Assembly: GCA_034509495.1 (NCBI GenBank)
Contig: CM067507.1
Coordinates: forward strand, 28,805,392-28,869,391
From: Acestrorhynchus altus
Taxonomy: Eukaryota > Chordata > Actinopteri > Characiformes > Acestrorhynchidae
Direction: 5' to 3'
DNA length: 64,000 nucleotides
Each line of letters opens with the position of its first letter. Position 1 is the first letter of the stretch. This document shows positions 37,526 to 50,254 of the stretch, in pieces. The position numbers and the translations under genes are program-made. A model generated the notes under the pieces. It was not told the DNA's origin and searched no databases. It saw only the letters and a program-made list of their open reading frames with translations.

Positions 37526-38263
37526 TATTTATAATTAGATAAAATGGACTTCACAAAATGAACAACATACAAAAAGGTATCATAAAGTTGTATTCAGTAT
37601 GTCAGTATGCACAAGATGTTATAAATATTACATAAAGTAATTATCTATTTATAGTACTTCAGAATAAGCATATACCCCTTGAGATTTGATCACCAGCTTC
37701 TAAAAATGAAACAAAACTCTCCATCTGTCTCCATCTGGTCTCTTCCATTTACACTTTAAGACACGTCATTTAAAGGCAGGAATTTTTATTTAAAGTTTCC
37801 TACAAATAATTTGATGAAGCTGCAGAGTACCAACATCGTATAGAAGACATTTTTGTATCAACAAAACTGATACAAAAAAAATGAACCACATTTTTTCCCC
37901 AGTGATTCCAAACATTAACTAGCGACAATATTCACATGTCGCTGATGTCTGTAGAATCCATTGCAGAATCAGCATCACTCAAACATTTGTAATCAATTGT
38001 TACTTGAATATTTATTAAATTAGTGTTGGTATTGGTGTATTGGTAATGATGAATATTTATGATAACTGTTGAAGTGAGTTCTGAAAGAGACTAAATAGGT
38101 TTTGATAATAGAAATCACACACAAAATCATACTTTAGAAGTTTTATTTACAGTATTTTCTAATTACAAATATCCACCTTATAAACCTGAAACATTCTGGA
38201 TATTAAACAAATTATAAATACATTACTCTTAATGTTGCCCAACCTTCTTAGCATTTGTCTATA

Positions 38264-38665
38264 CACACATGGACAAAACTGTTGGTACCCCTCGGTTAAT
38301 GAAGGAAAAAGCCACAATGGGTCACAGAAATAGCTTGAATCTGACAAAAGTAATAATAAATAAAAATTGAACTTTTTGGCAAGGCACATCAGCTCCATGT
38401 TCAGGAATCGTCTGATTGCCTCAAAAGGTGCAAAAAATATTAAGTTAAGGGTACCATAATTTCTGTCCAGGCCTGTTTCATGAGTTATTTATTTATTTTT
38501 AGATAATTCTGTAGAAGCATGGTTGAAAAGCAATATCTGACTTTCACTGGTTAATTTTCATTGCATTTTTATTTATTATTAGTCAGATTCAAGTTATTTC
38601 TGTGACCATTGTGGGTTTTTCTTTCATTAACCGAGGGATACCAACAATTTTGTCCAGGTGTGTAG
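38264..38665. mobile_element. Palindromic Tc1-type MITE with long inverted repeats
   Basis: The left end (38,264 on) reads ACACATGGACAAAACTGTTG then GTACCCCTCGGTTAATGAA; the right end (to 38,665) is its reverse complement with mismatches, ATACCAACAATTTTGTCCAG-GTGTGTA. The inverted repeats are about 100 bases each (GTCACAGAAATAGCTTGAAT is also mirrored). The spacer is non-coding. Confidence 0.85.
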
Positions 38666-39052
38666 TTCTATTCACCAGCCTAGACTGTGTAAACATCCTA
38701 GATTCTTACAATTTATTGAAGAGTACCACCATAACAAGAAAGCTTATATATGCATCAACAAAACTGATGCAACTAAATTATTTTTATTATAAAAAACTGA
38801 TTCCAAACATTTGAACTGTTGTGTAAATGCACAAAATGGTGCCATTATATGATTATTACACAAATTTCATAATCATGAAATTAGATTTAAAAAAAAAAAA
38901 AAAAAAAAAAAAAGACTGAACTGAAAACACTAAGGCACTGCTGAAACACTGACCAGTCGTTAGTAATGAAAGAGCTGATCACTGGCTGTAGGAGCAGAGA
39001 GGGAAAGTGATGGATGACAAAGTGTTCTGGCTTAATGCCTCTTCTAACTCTG

Positions 39053-42000
39053 TTACAGGTTGGAGCGAGTCAGCCAGGGGAACTCCTAAAACAGACAGAC
39101 AGCACACAAACAAAACAATATTAAAAATGAGCATAATGACAAATGGGACAGGAAAAATTAATAATTCTTACAGAAAATAATTATAAAAAATAATATTTTT
39201 CTCTTACAACATAGATGCACATTTTGCCTCCTGTTTGAAATGCATTCTACAGAGAACATACTGCATGTAGTGTCCATTCATCTGCATAGAACTGTTCCCT
39301 ACACAGGCTGACGGTGTGCAGCAGTCAATACGACACCCAATCCTTCACAGGAGGTCACTACTCTCAATAATGAGTCCACAAATAGCAAGGTCAGGGGGGG
39401 TCAGTGGTGTTTATACGTATCTGTACGTGTGTGTATCTACTAGCCTGCAGCGCAATTAACACTCTTTACACTTGGCAGAGACCTTTAATACTACAACAGC
39501 CACTATAGAGATACACAAGGTTGTTGACCTTTGTGTCAATGAAAAAAAAAAAAAAAAAAGGTTAGGACACCCCCGCCTTTATTACTACTTATGTCTAAAA
39601 TTAGAATCAGGTGCAGCACATCAGCTGCCAATGATTAGAACATCGGACTTTGGAGGAGGCTGTCTTATTTAAACCTCAGACATTCGTTTGTTTAACTCTT
39701 AACTTTCTGACATATGATGTTATGAGAAACAGAAGCCTGGATCTGCTGGTGGGTCCTTTAAGTTTAATGTATCAATTAACAGTTGTAAAAGGGTGTCTTT
39801 TGAGATGTTAAAGTGTGTGCACAACTTTACTACCTGTTGTTTACGGTCAGAGGTCGGCTCTATGAGCACATTGAGAAGGCTTGCGTTAGATGTGTCTCTC
39901 AAGCTTTTCTGTAGTGCACTGCGAAGTTCTTCAACTGTCCGCACCAAATACCCAGAGCCTCCAAATGCACACATCAACTGTTCGTACCGTGCCTCTGGCA
40001 GAAGAGTCACTGGAGGGGCTCTGGAACACACACGCACCTCATCAGAAAAAAGGAAGCATGAGTTGGGTCCATGACGCAGCATTACTGGAGCAATGTTCTT
40101 GTAGTCTACAACCAGGATTGTAGACCTGCCGTTTAAACATGTTTCTGTCAGTCACAGGAGAACAAGACTCACATAGTGGTCATATCGCCCATCTTCTCCA
40201 TCTCCCTCCATGTGTCTGCATCCACTCCGCTATAGATGCCGTTATTGTTGATGATGATAATGATGATTGGCAGCTTATATCTATTAAAAATATGCAATTA
40301 ACATTAATAGTTAATAAGTAGATTTAGATAAGATTCAGTAAGAACTTGTTAAATTTACGGATGTCCACCAGCAGAATTTATTCTGTTCATTTGTAGAATT
40401 TATTATTATTATAAACATCCAAGCCATTCTAAAACTTAATGCATCATTATCACTTTTGGCATGTGGGCACATGTGTGGTTTCGTGTCATGGGTGCAAAGA
40501 AACACACAGAATGTGATTTTTAGTTTGGACTGAAACTTTCATGAAACCTGGTCAAATAGGAGAAAGGAAGTTTTGGGATACTGTACTTCCAGGATGCTGT
40601 GGCACTAATCAGACATTTGCCCAATCTGTAATTGGACAGACAGTTAAAACATCCTGCCTGTCATTGGTTGGACATGTAGTATGAATGTGAAGTGTGTCAG
40701 TTCATATTAGTCCCCAGATCCTAATAAAAAAATAAACCATGTACCAAAAGACTGATCTTTAGAACAAATAATAAGTATTATTATTCGTAGCATCAGGATT
40801 ACCTGCACATGGTTTCTACCTCCATGCCAGAGAAGCCAAAGGCACTGTCTCCTTCCACACACACCACTCTCCGGCCTGTCTGCTGAGCTTTCTCTAGTAC
40901 AGCAGCTGCAATGGCAAAACCTGGCCCCACTCCCATAGTGCCAAAAGTCCCTGCATCCAACCTGAAACAAGCTCACAGTGAGACCAGAAAGCAGATAGTC
41001 CCATACATGTTAAGCTTAAGTGCATCCTCCCTAATTCCTATGATTTAAGATTCTCAGCTGCAGTATTATTGAACTCAAAAAGCGAAGAGGGAAGACCTGT
41101 GCCGGGGATAGTGGTTGAGCAGCATGGTGCGACCGATGTCCATTGTGTTGGCTCCTTCACTCACAATGATGCAATCTTTGGGCAAAAGCTCAGCAATGTG
41201 GTGGAACGCAGTGTAGTAGTTCATAGGCAGAGCAGCACGAAGAGCGAGAGCCTGAGAAGGAGATGGAACACATGGCGAATGTGAACATAAATATTTAACG
41301 GGAAGTTCAAGCAACTGCCAGGCAAAGGATTATTTCACATGTTCTTAGTTGATTAGCTCAGAGCCCCACCTTTGACATCTGAGCATTAGAAGCCATTTTC
41401 TCTCTCAGTGTCACCCACCACTCAGTATCTGATGGGTATCTCCATCTGTCTGCCATCAAGCCTTCAACCAGCTAGAAATTCAGTCAAAGTAGAATCTTAT
41501 TAAATCACATTAGGAACTGAACATACATATCCGTTGTCTTAAAAGGCTGTATATTCACTGTATATTAATAATAATAATAGACAAAAATGATGGTATATAT
41601 AGTGAAGAAATGAAAAAGAATGGAAAAGAAACACAATAATTACTGTTGTGTTGTCAATACCTGGCCCACAACAGCCCTCACGTCTCCAAGCAGAGCTGCT
41701 GCAGCTCTAACATTATTACTCAACTCCTCTGCACACAAATCCACCTGCACAGAGTTCATGCATTTTCTGTAATTATGCATAATTCAGTCAAATCAGTCAG
41801 TCACAACAAAGCCACATAAAACCCAAAAGACTGACTGCGGCACATGTAGTGATTCCAAAAACGTACAGTGGATGACCCTGGTTAAAATTTCTGGAACTCT
41901 GAACAGTGATGAGTGTTAAAGATGAACTGATTTCCAAACAGCATAAAGGTAAAGATTACATTTCTTTTATATTTTAGTCAGGATTATTTTATCATCATCT

Positions 42001-45000
42001 CTTACTGTCAAAAAAGGGCCTAAAGCAAATATGTGGGCACCCTGCATGGCCAGTATTTACCCCGTTGGCAAGCAGCATCTTTCTAGCAATCTTACAAACA
42101 GCTCTCTCTCAAAGTCTTCTTGGTCCTCCAGACCTCAACCTGACCATCATTTCTGTTTACCTCACTTTCTTAAATACATTGTGAACTCTGTAAATGTCTA
42201 CCTAAAAATGTTGCCATCTTGTTCTAGCCTTGCCGTGCTTTGCTAATTTTAAAGTTCAGCATCTGTAAGGATGAGAGACGTCTGTGGCTTCTGGTTGCTG
42301 AAACAAGGTCTGAGGAGTCATAGTATTTATAAAGCTTTGAAATCTGAACTAATGAACTAATCATTACCTTATAAAGCTGAAGACAATGGTAAAACCTATC
42401 TGAGAGCTCTCTTTTGCATGGTGCTCTTTTAATTTCACCTTTTACTCAAATTCATGGAAGAAACAGTAATAAACTGTAAAATATCAATATATTTATTAGA
42501 GGTGTTTGGCTTTGCTGGTCAAAATTAAGCATAAATGTACATTTTTTCGCCTACCTGAATAAATTTCACATGAGGGCTGAATCTTGGAGGGAAGCCGAAG
42601 TGCAGGATCCAGTTGAGTCTTGCCCCCAGCAGCACCACCACATCTGCCTGCAGCAGAGCTCTGAAGACAAATGCAGCTTTTTATAGCTATTAAACTTCTG
42701 GTACCACACAGAGTAATCAGAGTTGTCTTCTCTGATTCTCAGATTGTGGGTAGATAGATGCAATCTCAGCAATGCAAAACAGACAATGTGATAAGAATTA
42801 ACGCATAACATACTGTAAAGTTCTACTTCACATTCTCAAAATCATGTATCACATTACCACACACTCCTACTCACTTTGATCTGGCAGCAGCTACACAGTT
42901 CGCGTGGTCATCAGGAAGCACTCCTTTCCCCATAGGAGTAGGCAGAAAAGGGAGCCCACTCACGTCCACCAGCTCTTTAATCTCCTTCTCTGCCCGGCCA
43001 TATGCTGCACCTACACCAGAGAAAATACACTGTTCACATACACATTCAAGGCAACACACACACACTGTAGAGTATGTGTGGGACATGTGAAGTCAGGTAA
43101 ATATGAAGTGCTTTCACTGGAAAACTGCTATTTTTTTTCTTCTCTTTTTGCATGCAAATCATTAATGGCCATTTAATGATGATAAATTATACTTTTTCTG
43201 TTCCAAATCTGGCTTGTGCCCCCTAATGCTTGAAATCTGTGTTCTGTTGCATTACGTTATGTTAGTAACTCTGCCTTAATTGATGAGTAAATGGAGAGGA
43301 TTGTTTTGCTCTATTAGGTAGCAGAGGATGGATGTGTTAGGTAACAGGGGATGGATGTCCCTTACTAAGCACCCCATGCACATTTTTCAAATATGCTGAG
43401 AATGCAGGACACATGGATATACTCTTTAATGTACAAGACATCCTCAGCCAAGAAGAATGTCTGGCAAACACGATCTTTACTGTACTTCGTTAATAATCTT
43501 TCAGTAATTATGTTGACAATATTGTTAACACTCCCTACCATTTGAGTGTGTGTCTTTGCAGTGTGATTGTGTCAGATCTGGACTAAGAGCTAATAATGCA
43601 GAAGTGAGAGAGACTAAAATATATTCATTGTCACCTTTGCCGATGATAAGTAGTGGTCTCTGGGCCTGTTTAAGTACACGGACTGCTACAGAGATCTCTG
43701 TGCTGCTGGCCAAGCTCAGTGGAGGAGGGGGACAGCAGGATACAAACCTGAAATCACACAGACAGAACAATGATTCTATAGTGATGGTTACAGTTACATT
43801 TTAATTAATGAAGGATTGTTCTAGCTTCTCTCACAGTGACAAGATTTAAGATCTGCAATTTGTCAAGCAGAAGCAAAGCCTGGTTCTCATAGGCAAAGTT
43901 TGGACCAATGCACCACCTACTGGATAGAGCTGAAACTGCTTTATAGAGCTTGAAAAGATATTGATAAATTAAATAAAGTTTTTATCACTTAGTGTGAAAC
44001 AATTTGTCTGTTTTAATGGTCACTAAGTCTCTGTGGTTTGGCACAGGCTCACTAGAACATATGCAGTGAGAGATTCAGAGATATGTGAACAAGCACACAT
44101 GCATTGTGATTAGGTCTGGTTTGTAGCCTGAATGTTCTACCTCGTTGATGTTACCCTGGATTGTGATGAATGGAGTGTGGAGTGTTCTCTCCATGGAGGA
44201 CCAAGCATAGCTGGCTATCTACACCATTGCATCTCCCTCCCTGAAACATTATTCCATGTGCCCCAGTAGTTACACTGACATTACTATTACATTATTATCA
44301 TTGCTGTTACAATGCGCTGGAGTTGCTCAACTCACTATACTCACTGTATTTCATCAATATTTAAACTGGGCCTGAATCAGCAAAAATGGCCCACCAGGAC
44401 AAGAACAGATGATTCCTGTGTTACATTCTAACACCAGGCCAGTTTTATTTCTGCTCCCTTACAAAACTGCTATCTGCTGTATATTCACTAAAGCTAATTT
44501 AACACTCTCTGTTAGAGCAAAGCTAAAAACTGCCCCCATGTTAGAACAGTGTGGGCTGCCTCACCTGACATTGGCCTGGTCCACTCTGGCATTCACCATG
44601 TCTCCGGAGATGTCGATGTAGCATGCTCCTGGACGACCATAAATACTGCTCCTTACAGCCTAGAGAAAACAAATGGTAAAAACTAATGGTAGGGAATCAT
44701 TTTATAAAACAAAAACAAAAATCTACAATCTTCACCTTTTCAACTACAGCTGGAATCATGGCCAAGCTGCTTGGACGAGCAGAAAACTTGCTGTAAAGGC
44801 GACAGGCTTCTACCTGGTGAACAGGACAAAAATATGACTTTGACTGAGCCCCAATTGATGTACAGAACTGAAAATCTGTGTGCACTTTACAAAACAAACC
44901 TGAGGAAATTCTTGAAATGCTCCAGTGGTCTCCTGATTCTGATCAGAGGAGCCACCGATGACTATCACAGGCCTGCATATTAAACCAGGACACATTAATA

Positions 45001-45203
45001 CAGAGCTCCTCATATTGTGCTTCTTCTGTCTACAGTCATTTCTGCACTTTACCTTTACTCTGATAAAGTAAAAAAATGATGTATCTATTGTCTGACATGT
45101 TTTTTAGATTTTGCCTAAATAACAATATATGAACAAATAATAATAATAATAATAATAATAAGTGTTAATAATAAATAATAAGTGTTAATAATAAATAATA
45201 ATT

Positions 45204-45249
<46 letters not shown>

Positions 45250-47823
45250 TATCATAGGTTCTTAATCTTTTTCACTGTGTGACCCCCTTTTAGGCTCCAG
45301 TAAATTTTGTGACCCCCCTACCCCTACCCTGCCCGCCATCATATTTTCTCACTTTCTTTTTTTTCTGTTCTGATGTTCCTGGATGAGTTTTGCATCCCCA
45401 CTTCAAATTCGAAACACTCCATTTCGATCCAGCCTAGATGACGTGCTGAGCCACAATGTGCATGAACCTGAATCAAAATTCAGATCGAAGAATCGAGCAG
45501 AACGGCGAGCGAGTCAGTTTGATTCACTGAAAAAAACTTTCTAAAAAGGCTCTATTTTAAGCAACAGTGGGTGCCAAGCCTTGTCCTTCATGCGAGACAC
45601 TCCATCAAGACTGAGAATGATACAGAGTGAAAAAGTTTAGCGCTTAAATCTGATTCATCGCACTTTTAGCTGATAAAACGTCTTAATTAGTGTCACATTC
45701 TCAACCCCCCTAGAAGTACATTGTTGCAAACCCCAGGTTACGAACCCCTGCAATATATGAACCAATACAATCTTTTTTACTCTGGCTTCCATTGAAAGTC
45801 TTTGTTTGTTTTTGTAAATTTAACATTTTGTTGATGTAAATTTTAACAGTGACAATATCCAATTTGTGTCTGCAAATGTGTGCAATTTCACTGATGTGGG
45901 TTCCATGATGGATGCAAAACATTACTGAGTGCTTAAAGCTTTTGGAAAATATATATAGCTATGTATTATATATTATAGCTTTCAATAAAATATATCTGCA
46001 TTACCAGCAATTCATGTTGGCATTGGCCATCCCACCAAGTGCATGGATCAGTCCAGGTCCTGACACGACCAGACACACTGCAGGACTGTGACAGACAAAC
46101 ACACTGCAAGTCACACAACAGAAAACAAAATGCAAAAACACTTGGTGTGATTGAATATAACTTAAAGCTAACACATACCGCCCCGTCAAATATCCAATCG
46201 CAGAAGCAGCATAACAGGCCTGTTGGATTAAAACAGTAACGGTCAAGAGCAGAACTGTGGCCCTGTTCCCTCTGTAACATATTTCAATCTGTTAACATCA
46301 TTTACAAAACTGTGAGGTGAGGTTGTCTTACTGCTTGTTCATTGCGCATGCCCACATACTTGATTCCAGCAGCTTGAGCAGCCATGGCCACCTCAATGAT
46401 GGGCACACCAACGATACCAAACATATACTCCACATTCTGCAAGACAACACAGTATTACAAATAAACAAAACTGAATCTGACGCTCTTTAGACTACAGTCT
46501 ACAGCAAACAGCTTAATTAATCTGTAAAACTTTGGCATTTAATTACGGATTTCTGTGGAGGGAAACACAGATGCCCCTTAACCCCATGAGCTTCTTCTAA
46601 GTTGGGATATCACTGCTGTCCAATGAAAAACATGCATCTCCAAAATGGAGATTTTAAAGGAGAAAGCAAACATTCTCAACCTTGAATGTAAAATAAGAAA
46701 ATGTAATGTAATGTAATGTAATGTAATGTAAATAAGAAAATGTAAACCTTGAATGTAAAATAAGAACAATTAGTCATTTTATTGGTCAATTCACCACAAT
46801 TTTCTGATTATATAAATAACAACCATCAGCTTGACAGTATGTACAAAATTTAAAATGGAGATGTGTGGAAAACAGCTACAATTCACTCCTTTCCAACTAA
46901 ATTAAATCCCAGTTTAAATGTCTAAGGAGCTTCCAGTGCATGTTTACTTCTCTGCCCAAGAGAGAGAGGGTGGGGCGGGGCTAACGACGTCACTGAACCA
47001 GATATTGTGTTATAGACAGAAAGGGAGGCGCTGTTCTCTTTGCTCACACAGGGTTCAAATTTCAGAATAAAGGTCCTGAGAAGGAAAAATAGTGAGACAA
47101 TAAAGGACTAATAAAGGACATTTAGGATGTTTTTTATTTTATTCGGGCCACTGTGGAGTATTTTGAAGAACTTATTATTGTACGTATCCTTGTCAATCTA
47201 ATCATTGCAAATTATTACAGAATTCTTGTATTTTCATCCGCAAAACACCCTGGACAGTCCATTTCCAAGAGGATTTCTCAGATATAAAGGGTTTTTGTGC
47301 ATAACAGCCAAAAATGTAGGAACATGGTCAAATTCATGCAGATCTCTCAATTCTGTTCATGTTTACACGTTAAATGTAGACATGTTTGAGGGGTCTAGGC
47401 TCTACTGAAAATAATGATATCTGGATTGTGTCTCCTATAAACACCTTTTTAATATTCTGGGAAATAAAAGCACGAAAACGTCCCACTGTAGCCTGGAACT
47501 CTAACGGTTAACTGGGTTAAAGATGAGCGAACGACTCAGATCCAGTTTATCAACTAACACTGGACAGAAATGACTTTAATCTGGTCTGCAATGATGTTTA
47601 GCCGGTTTTCTCGTAACATTCTGAACTCTTTCAGGTAGTTCAGCTGCAGTGACGCCGCAAACTCGTGTAACGCGAACACGATCACAGATCACTGATCACC
47701 ACCTCCTCAAATAAACAGTCGCCGAGCTTCTTCGGCTGTAGGAGGAACTAGTTCCAGTGTTGTCTCACTAACCTGAGACTTCAGAGCCTCGGCGACGATC
47801 TGAGCTCCCGTCACTTCTGCCAT
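39053..47823 (-). CDS. hacl1: 2-hydroxyacyl-CoA lyase 1, peroxisomal
   Basis: HACL1 is a thiamine-diphosphate enzyme that cleaves 2-hydroxyacyl-CoA in peroxisomal alpha-oxidation of phytanic acid. Coding exons in transcript order: 47823-47773 (ATG), 46436-46332, 46219-46179, 46085-46005, 44972-44900, 44813-44736, 44659-44565, 43747-43635, 43010-42875, 42660-42555, 41744-41661, 41471-41370, 41251-41097, 40961-40803, 40280-40173, 40020-39834, 39085-39053 (TAA). All are GT/AG with consistent phases, giving 568 residues (human 578). Visible blocks are the N-terminal ThDP pyrimidine domain (FGIVGVPIIEVAMAAQ, MRNEQAACYAASAIGYLTGR), the central domain (LLIIGKGAAYGRAEKE, LPFLPTPMGKGVLPDDH) and the C-terminal ThDP-binding motif from EGDSAFGFSG to INNNGIY. 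The C-terminus is WLTRSNL; human ends SNM, a variant PTS1, so SNL is probably the peroxisomal signal. The donors of exons 41251-41097 (GTCTTC) and 41471-41370 (GTGGGG) are weak. Confidence 0.97.
45139..45249. repeat. (AAT)n microsatellite
   Basis: Imperfect AAT array with AAGTGTT interruptions in a hacl1 intron, directly beside a hAT-type element. Confidence 0.9.
45252..45752. mobile_element. hAT-type non-autonomous element in hacl1 intron
   Basis: The left end CATAGGTTCTTAATCTTTTT then GTGTGACCCCC and the right end, in reverse, CAGGGGTTCGTAACCTGGGG are decayed inverted repeats of the hAT form. About 500 bases with no ORF; the interior is more CpG-rich than the intron around it. Confidence 0.7.
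46699..46730. repeat. (AATGT)n pentanucleotide array
   Basis: About six units of TGTAA/AATGT. TGTAA arrays form the 3' tail of eel-type L2 LINEs and their SINEs, so this could be the tail of an old insertion, but no body was recognised next to it. Confidence 0.8.
46890..47400 (+). repeat. Family-A interspersed repeat, copy 2
   Basis: Ordered blocks shared with 6.4 and 49.4 kb: AAATTAAATCCCAGTTTAAA, TGTTTACTTCTCTGCCCAAG, GACGTCACTGAACCAGATAT, GCTGTTCTCTTTGCTCACAC, AATAAAGGTCCTGAGA and ATCCTTGTCAATCTAATC. It lies in the first intron of hacl1. Confidence 0.75.
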
Positions 47824-47930
47824 CTTGGTTCTTTTACGGTTAAAGCCGTAATTCTCCGTAAACACGAGCCGCAGGTAATGCGCATGCGCCTCCTTTACAC
47901 ACTCAGCGGTATCGGGTTCTACCCAATAAT
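47824..47930 (-). promoter_or_regulatory. hacl1: CpG-rich hacl1 promoter with NRF-1 site
   Basis: TGCGCATGCGCC at 47,879-47,890 matches the palindromic NRF-1 consensus (YGCGCAYGCGCR) at 11 of 12 positions and lies about 56 bases upstream of the ATG. The start codon context CAAGATGGCAGA also resembles a YY1 site. No TATA box is apparent. This is the usual layout of a housekeeping TATA-less promoter; use is inferred. Confidence 0.6.
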
Positions 47931-48267
47931 CTCACCTGACTCCCTATCTAATGCAGTACGTAAATGACCAATTAGCAGTTTATCAGACAACCTGTGTATT
48001 ATATATTTAACAAAAACACATTTTAAACAACAAAATGGAAGACATTCCAATATTAACATTTAATGAACTGAGATTTAGTGATTTGACTTGTGCACTATAT
48101 AGGGAGTAGGGAGTAGGGGGGCATTTGGCTTTGTTATGCTCCCAAGCAATCTGGTTTACAAAGTAAATTTACGGAATAAAGCCTTAAGGTAATGTCTCTT
48201 TGAGCTGAACTGCTATAGTCTAATTAAATTAAATCTAATTCATTCTGAAACCTGGACCACCTCAATA

Positions 48268-48458
48268 TCTGTTTCTCAACCCTGGTCCTAGAGGCACCCC
48301 TACCCCATTTTAGAGCTTTTCATGCTCCCAAAACCCTGATTCTGCTAATCAGCGAATTAACAAGGCCTTGCAGTGTCACACTGTGTTACATTAAAGAGTC
48401 TCACAAAGGTGTGCAGGGTAGGGGTGCCTCCAGGACCAGGGCTGAGAAACACTGATGT
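48268..48458. repeat. Palindromic MITE of the 'TTTCTCAACCCTGGTCCTAG' type
   Basis: The left end GTTTCTCAACCCTGGTCCTA-GAGGCACCCCTACCCC is mirrored by the right end GGGGTGCCTCCAGGACCAGG-GCTGAGAAACACTG. Inverted repeats of about 45 bases flank a roughly 100-base core. It is the best preserved of several copies in the window. Confidence 0.8.
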
Positions 48459-49365
48459 GGATGACCACTCTCCTGAGATTTAGTCCTGTGGAGATCTAGA
48501 GGGATCTGTTTTAAATTAGTGGTTGTGCATGTGCAGCTGTTTCAGAACAGAGGTGTGTTAGATGTGACAGAAAGGTCTCAGAGGGTTAAGTTGTGAAAAT
48601 TGTATGATTGTGTATTAATAATACAGAAAAATGTAATTAACAAAATGAACAAAATAGTATATGATTATATTAATACTATTAATACAATACAGTGATTCAA
48701 CATTGTATGATACATCCCAAACAATAAATATGCATTATTGCAGACCCACTCTTCCAACTCTTTGTGCTGTAATAGTAATTAATAGCATTGGTTTAACAGC
48801 AGTGACTGTGTAAACCTTCCACACAGTTGCCCTGGCATGGGATCATTGTTGCAGGTGTGTTTGCAGACGCAGCTCTGACAATGTAGTCTCAGTTTTAGCC
48901 AGCAGAGGGAGCAGTTAACTCACTGCTGTAATCCATTGAACAAGCCTAGTTACATCCCATTCAATTTCAGTGCTCTTTAAAACTGCATGTCTTTAGAAAT
49001 AACTGAGTTTGAGTATATTTGCAGTAATGTGCCCTTCCTCCCAGCTACTAATTTCAAAAATATGAACTCAAGCTGAGTGTAGACTACTGGGATCTGTTGT
49101 GAAGTAAACTATACAAGCATGAGGAAGAATTTAGAATAAAACTTTTTAGGATATTATATATTTCTTTAACTCTTAGAACCTGACATTTGCAATTTGCGGA
49201 CAGTTGCATGCCATTTTCTAGCTTTATATCTCAGGATCAGAGTAACCTGTTCTACACAGATCATAACACACCACAAGACTATCTAACCATGGTGGTCTCA
49301 TCATTGAGTATTCCAGCTCAGAAAACAGCTATTTAAACTTAAATTTAATATTTTCAAAATAAATT

Positions 49366-49830
49366 AAATTAAATCCCAAAGGAGCTACCAGAGCCTGTTT
49401 ACTGCTCTGTCCAAATGTACATGCTCAACCTGCATACAGACTCTGACTGATTACTGAGAGGGAGCGGGGTTGATGACATCACTGACCCAGTAGTGAGTTA
49501 TAGAGGAAAATAAGAAGGGAGGGGCTGTTTGCTCTCTTTCTTTGCTCACAGAGTGTCCAGTTTTTAGAATACAAGTCCTGAGAGGGGATAACGCTGATAT
49601 TTTAATACCAAACATAATAAATGATATTCAGTTTTTTTTTGGTCAAGTATTTAAAAAAAAAAAAATATATATATCATATAAAAATTATCATATATATCCT
49701 TGTCAATCTAATCCTTACAAATAAATAATAAAAATGTTCAGCTCAAAACTCTTGATGATCTTTTACGATAGGATTTCAGAGGTGTAAAGTGTTATTTAGT
49801 CCTTATAAGCCAAAAAAACAAACAAAAAAT
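49366..49830 (+). repeat. Family-A interspersed repeat, copy 3
   Basis: Blocks: AAATTAAATCCCAAAGGAGC, TGTTTACTGCTCTGTCCAAA, ATGACATCACTGACCCAG, AGTTATAGAGGAAAATAAG, GGGCTGTTTGCTCTCTTTCT and ATCCTTGTCAATCTAATCC, in the same order as copies 1 and 2. Confidence 0.75.
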
Positions 49831-50254
49831 AATAAACAAACAAACAATAAACTACAATTCATACAAATTTGAGTAGCCTGACATCTCCTGAAAATAATAT
49901 TTGGCTTGTGCATTTTTATTTTTTGTCAAATAAAAGTCAAACTAAGAGAAAATCCTGCAAAAGTGGCCTAGGGTTCTAAAGGTTAATAGCAGTACTACCT
50001 GTCATAAAAACATTCCAAGAAACTGACCACACCTCAGCCAAACTGTCTGTGCCTTACTTTAGTCCACTGTGGAATCCTCACCTATTCCATTCATTTTCCC
50101 GAGTGCTGTTCCCTAATCTGTTCCCTAATTCAGTCCATGACCTTCTTGGTCTCATTCCAAATGGAAATCAGTCAGAGATTTGGCCCTGGAACAGCTAAGA
50201 TACTGTTTTAGCAACCATTTATTGGATGTTTAATATGATTTACACTCTGAGCTC

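Larger units (their letters stand above)
35730..39052. other. colq upstream region and colq-hacl1 intergenic spacer
   Basis: hacl1 ends at 39,053 and colq starts at 35,568 on the same strand, so this stretch holds the colq promoter and the hacl1 3' UTR. I see an E-box cluster, an (AAT)n run at 37,495-37,525, a Tc1-type palindromic MITE and a poly-A tract at about 38,889-38,913, but no coding exon. Confidence 0.6.
47931..50254. other. Intergenic region upstream of hacl1
   Basis: In human, BTD lies head-to-head with HACL1. I looked for biotinidase-like exons on the + strand here and saw none. The stretch contains a palindromic MITE (48,268-48,458) and a Family-A repeat (49,366-49,830); the rest is AT-rich and unassigned. 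Confidence 0.5.

Noticed and set aside
47931..50254. Biotinidase (btd) next to hacl1, expected from human synteny
   Set aside because: No exon with biotinidase or vanin features was seen on either strand; it may be elsewhere or lost.
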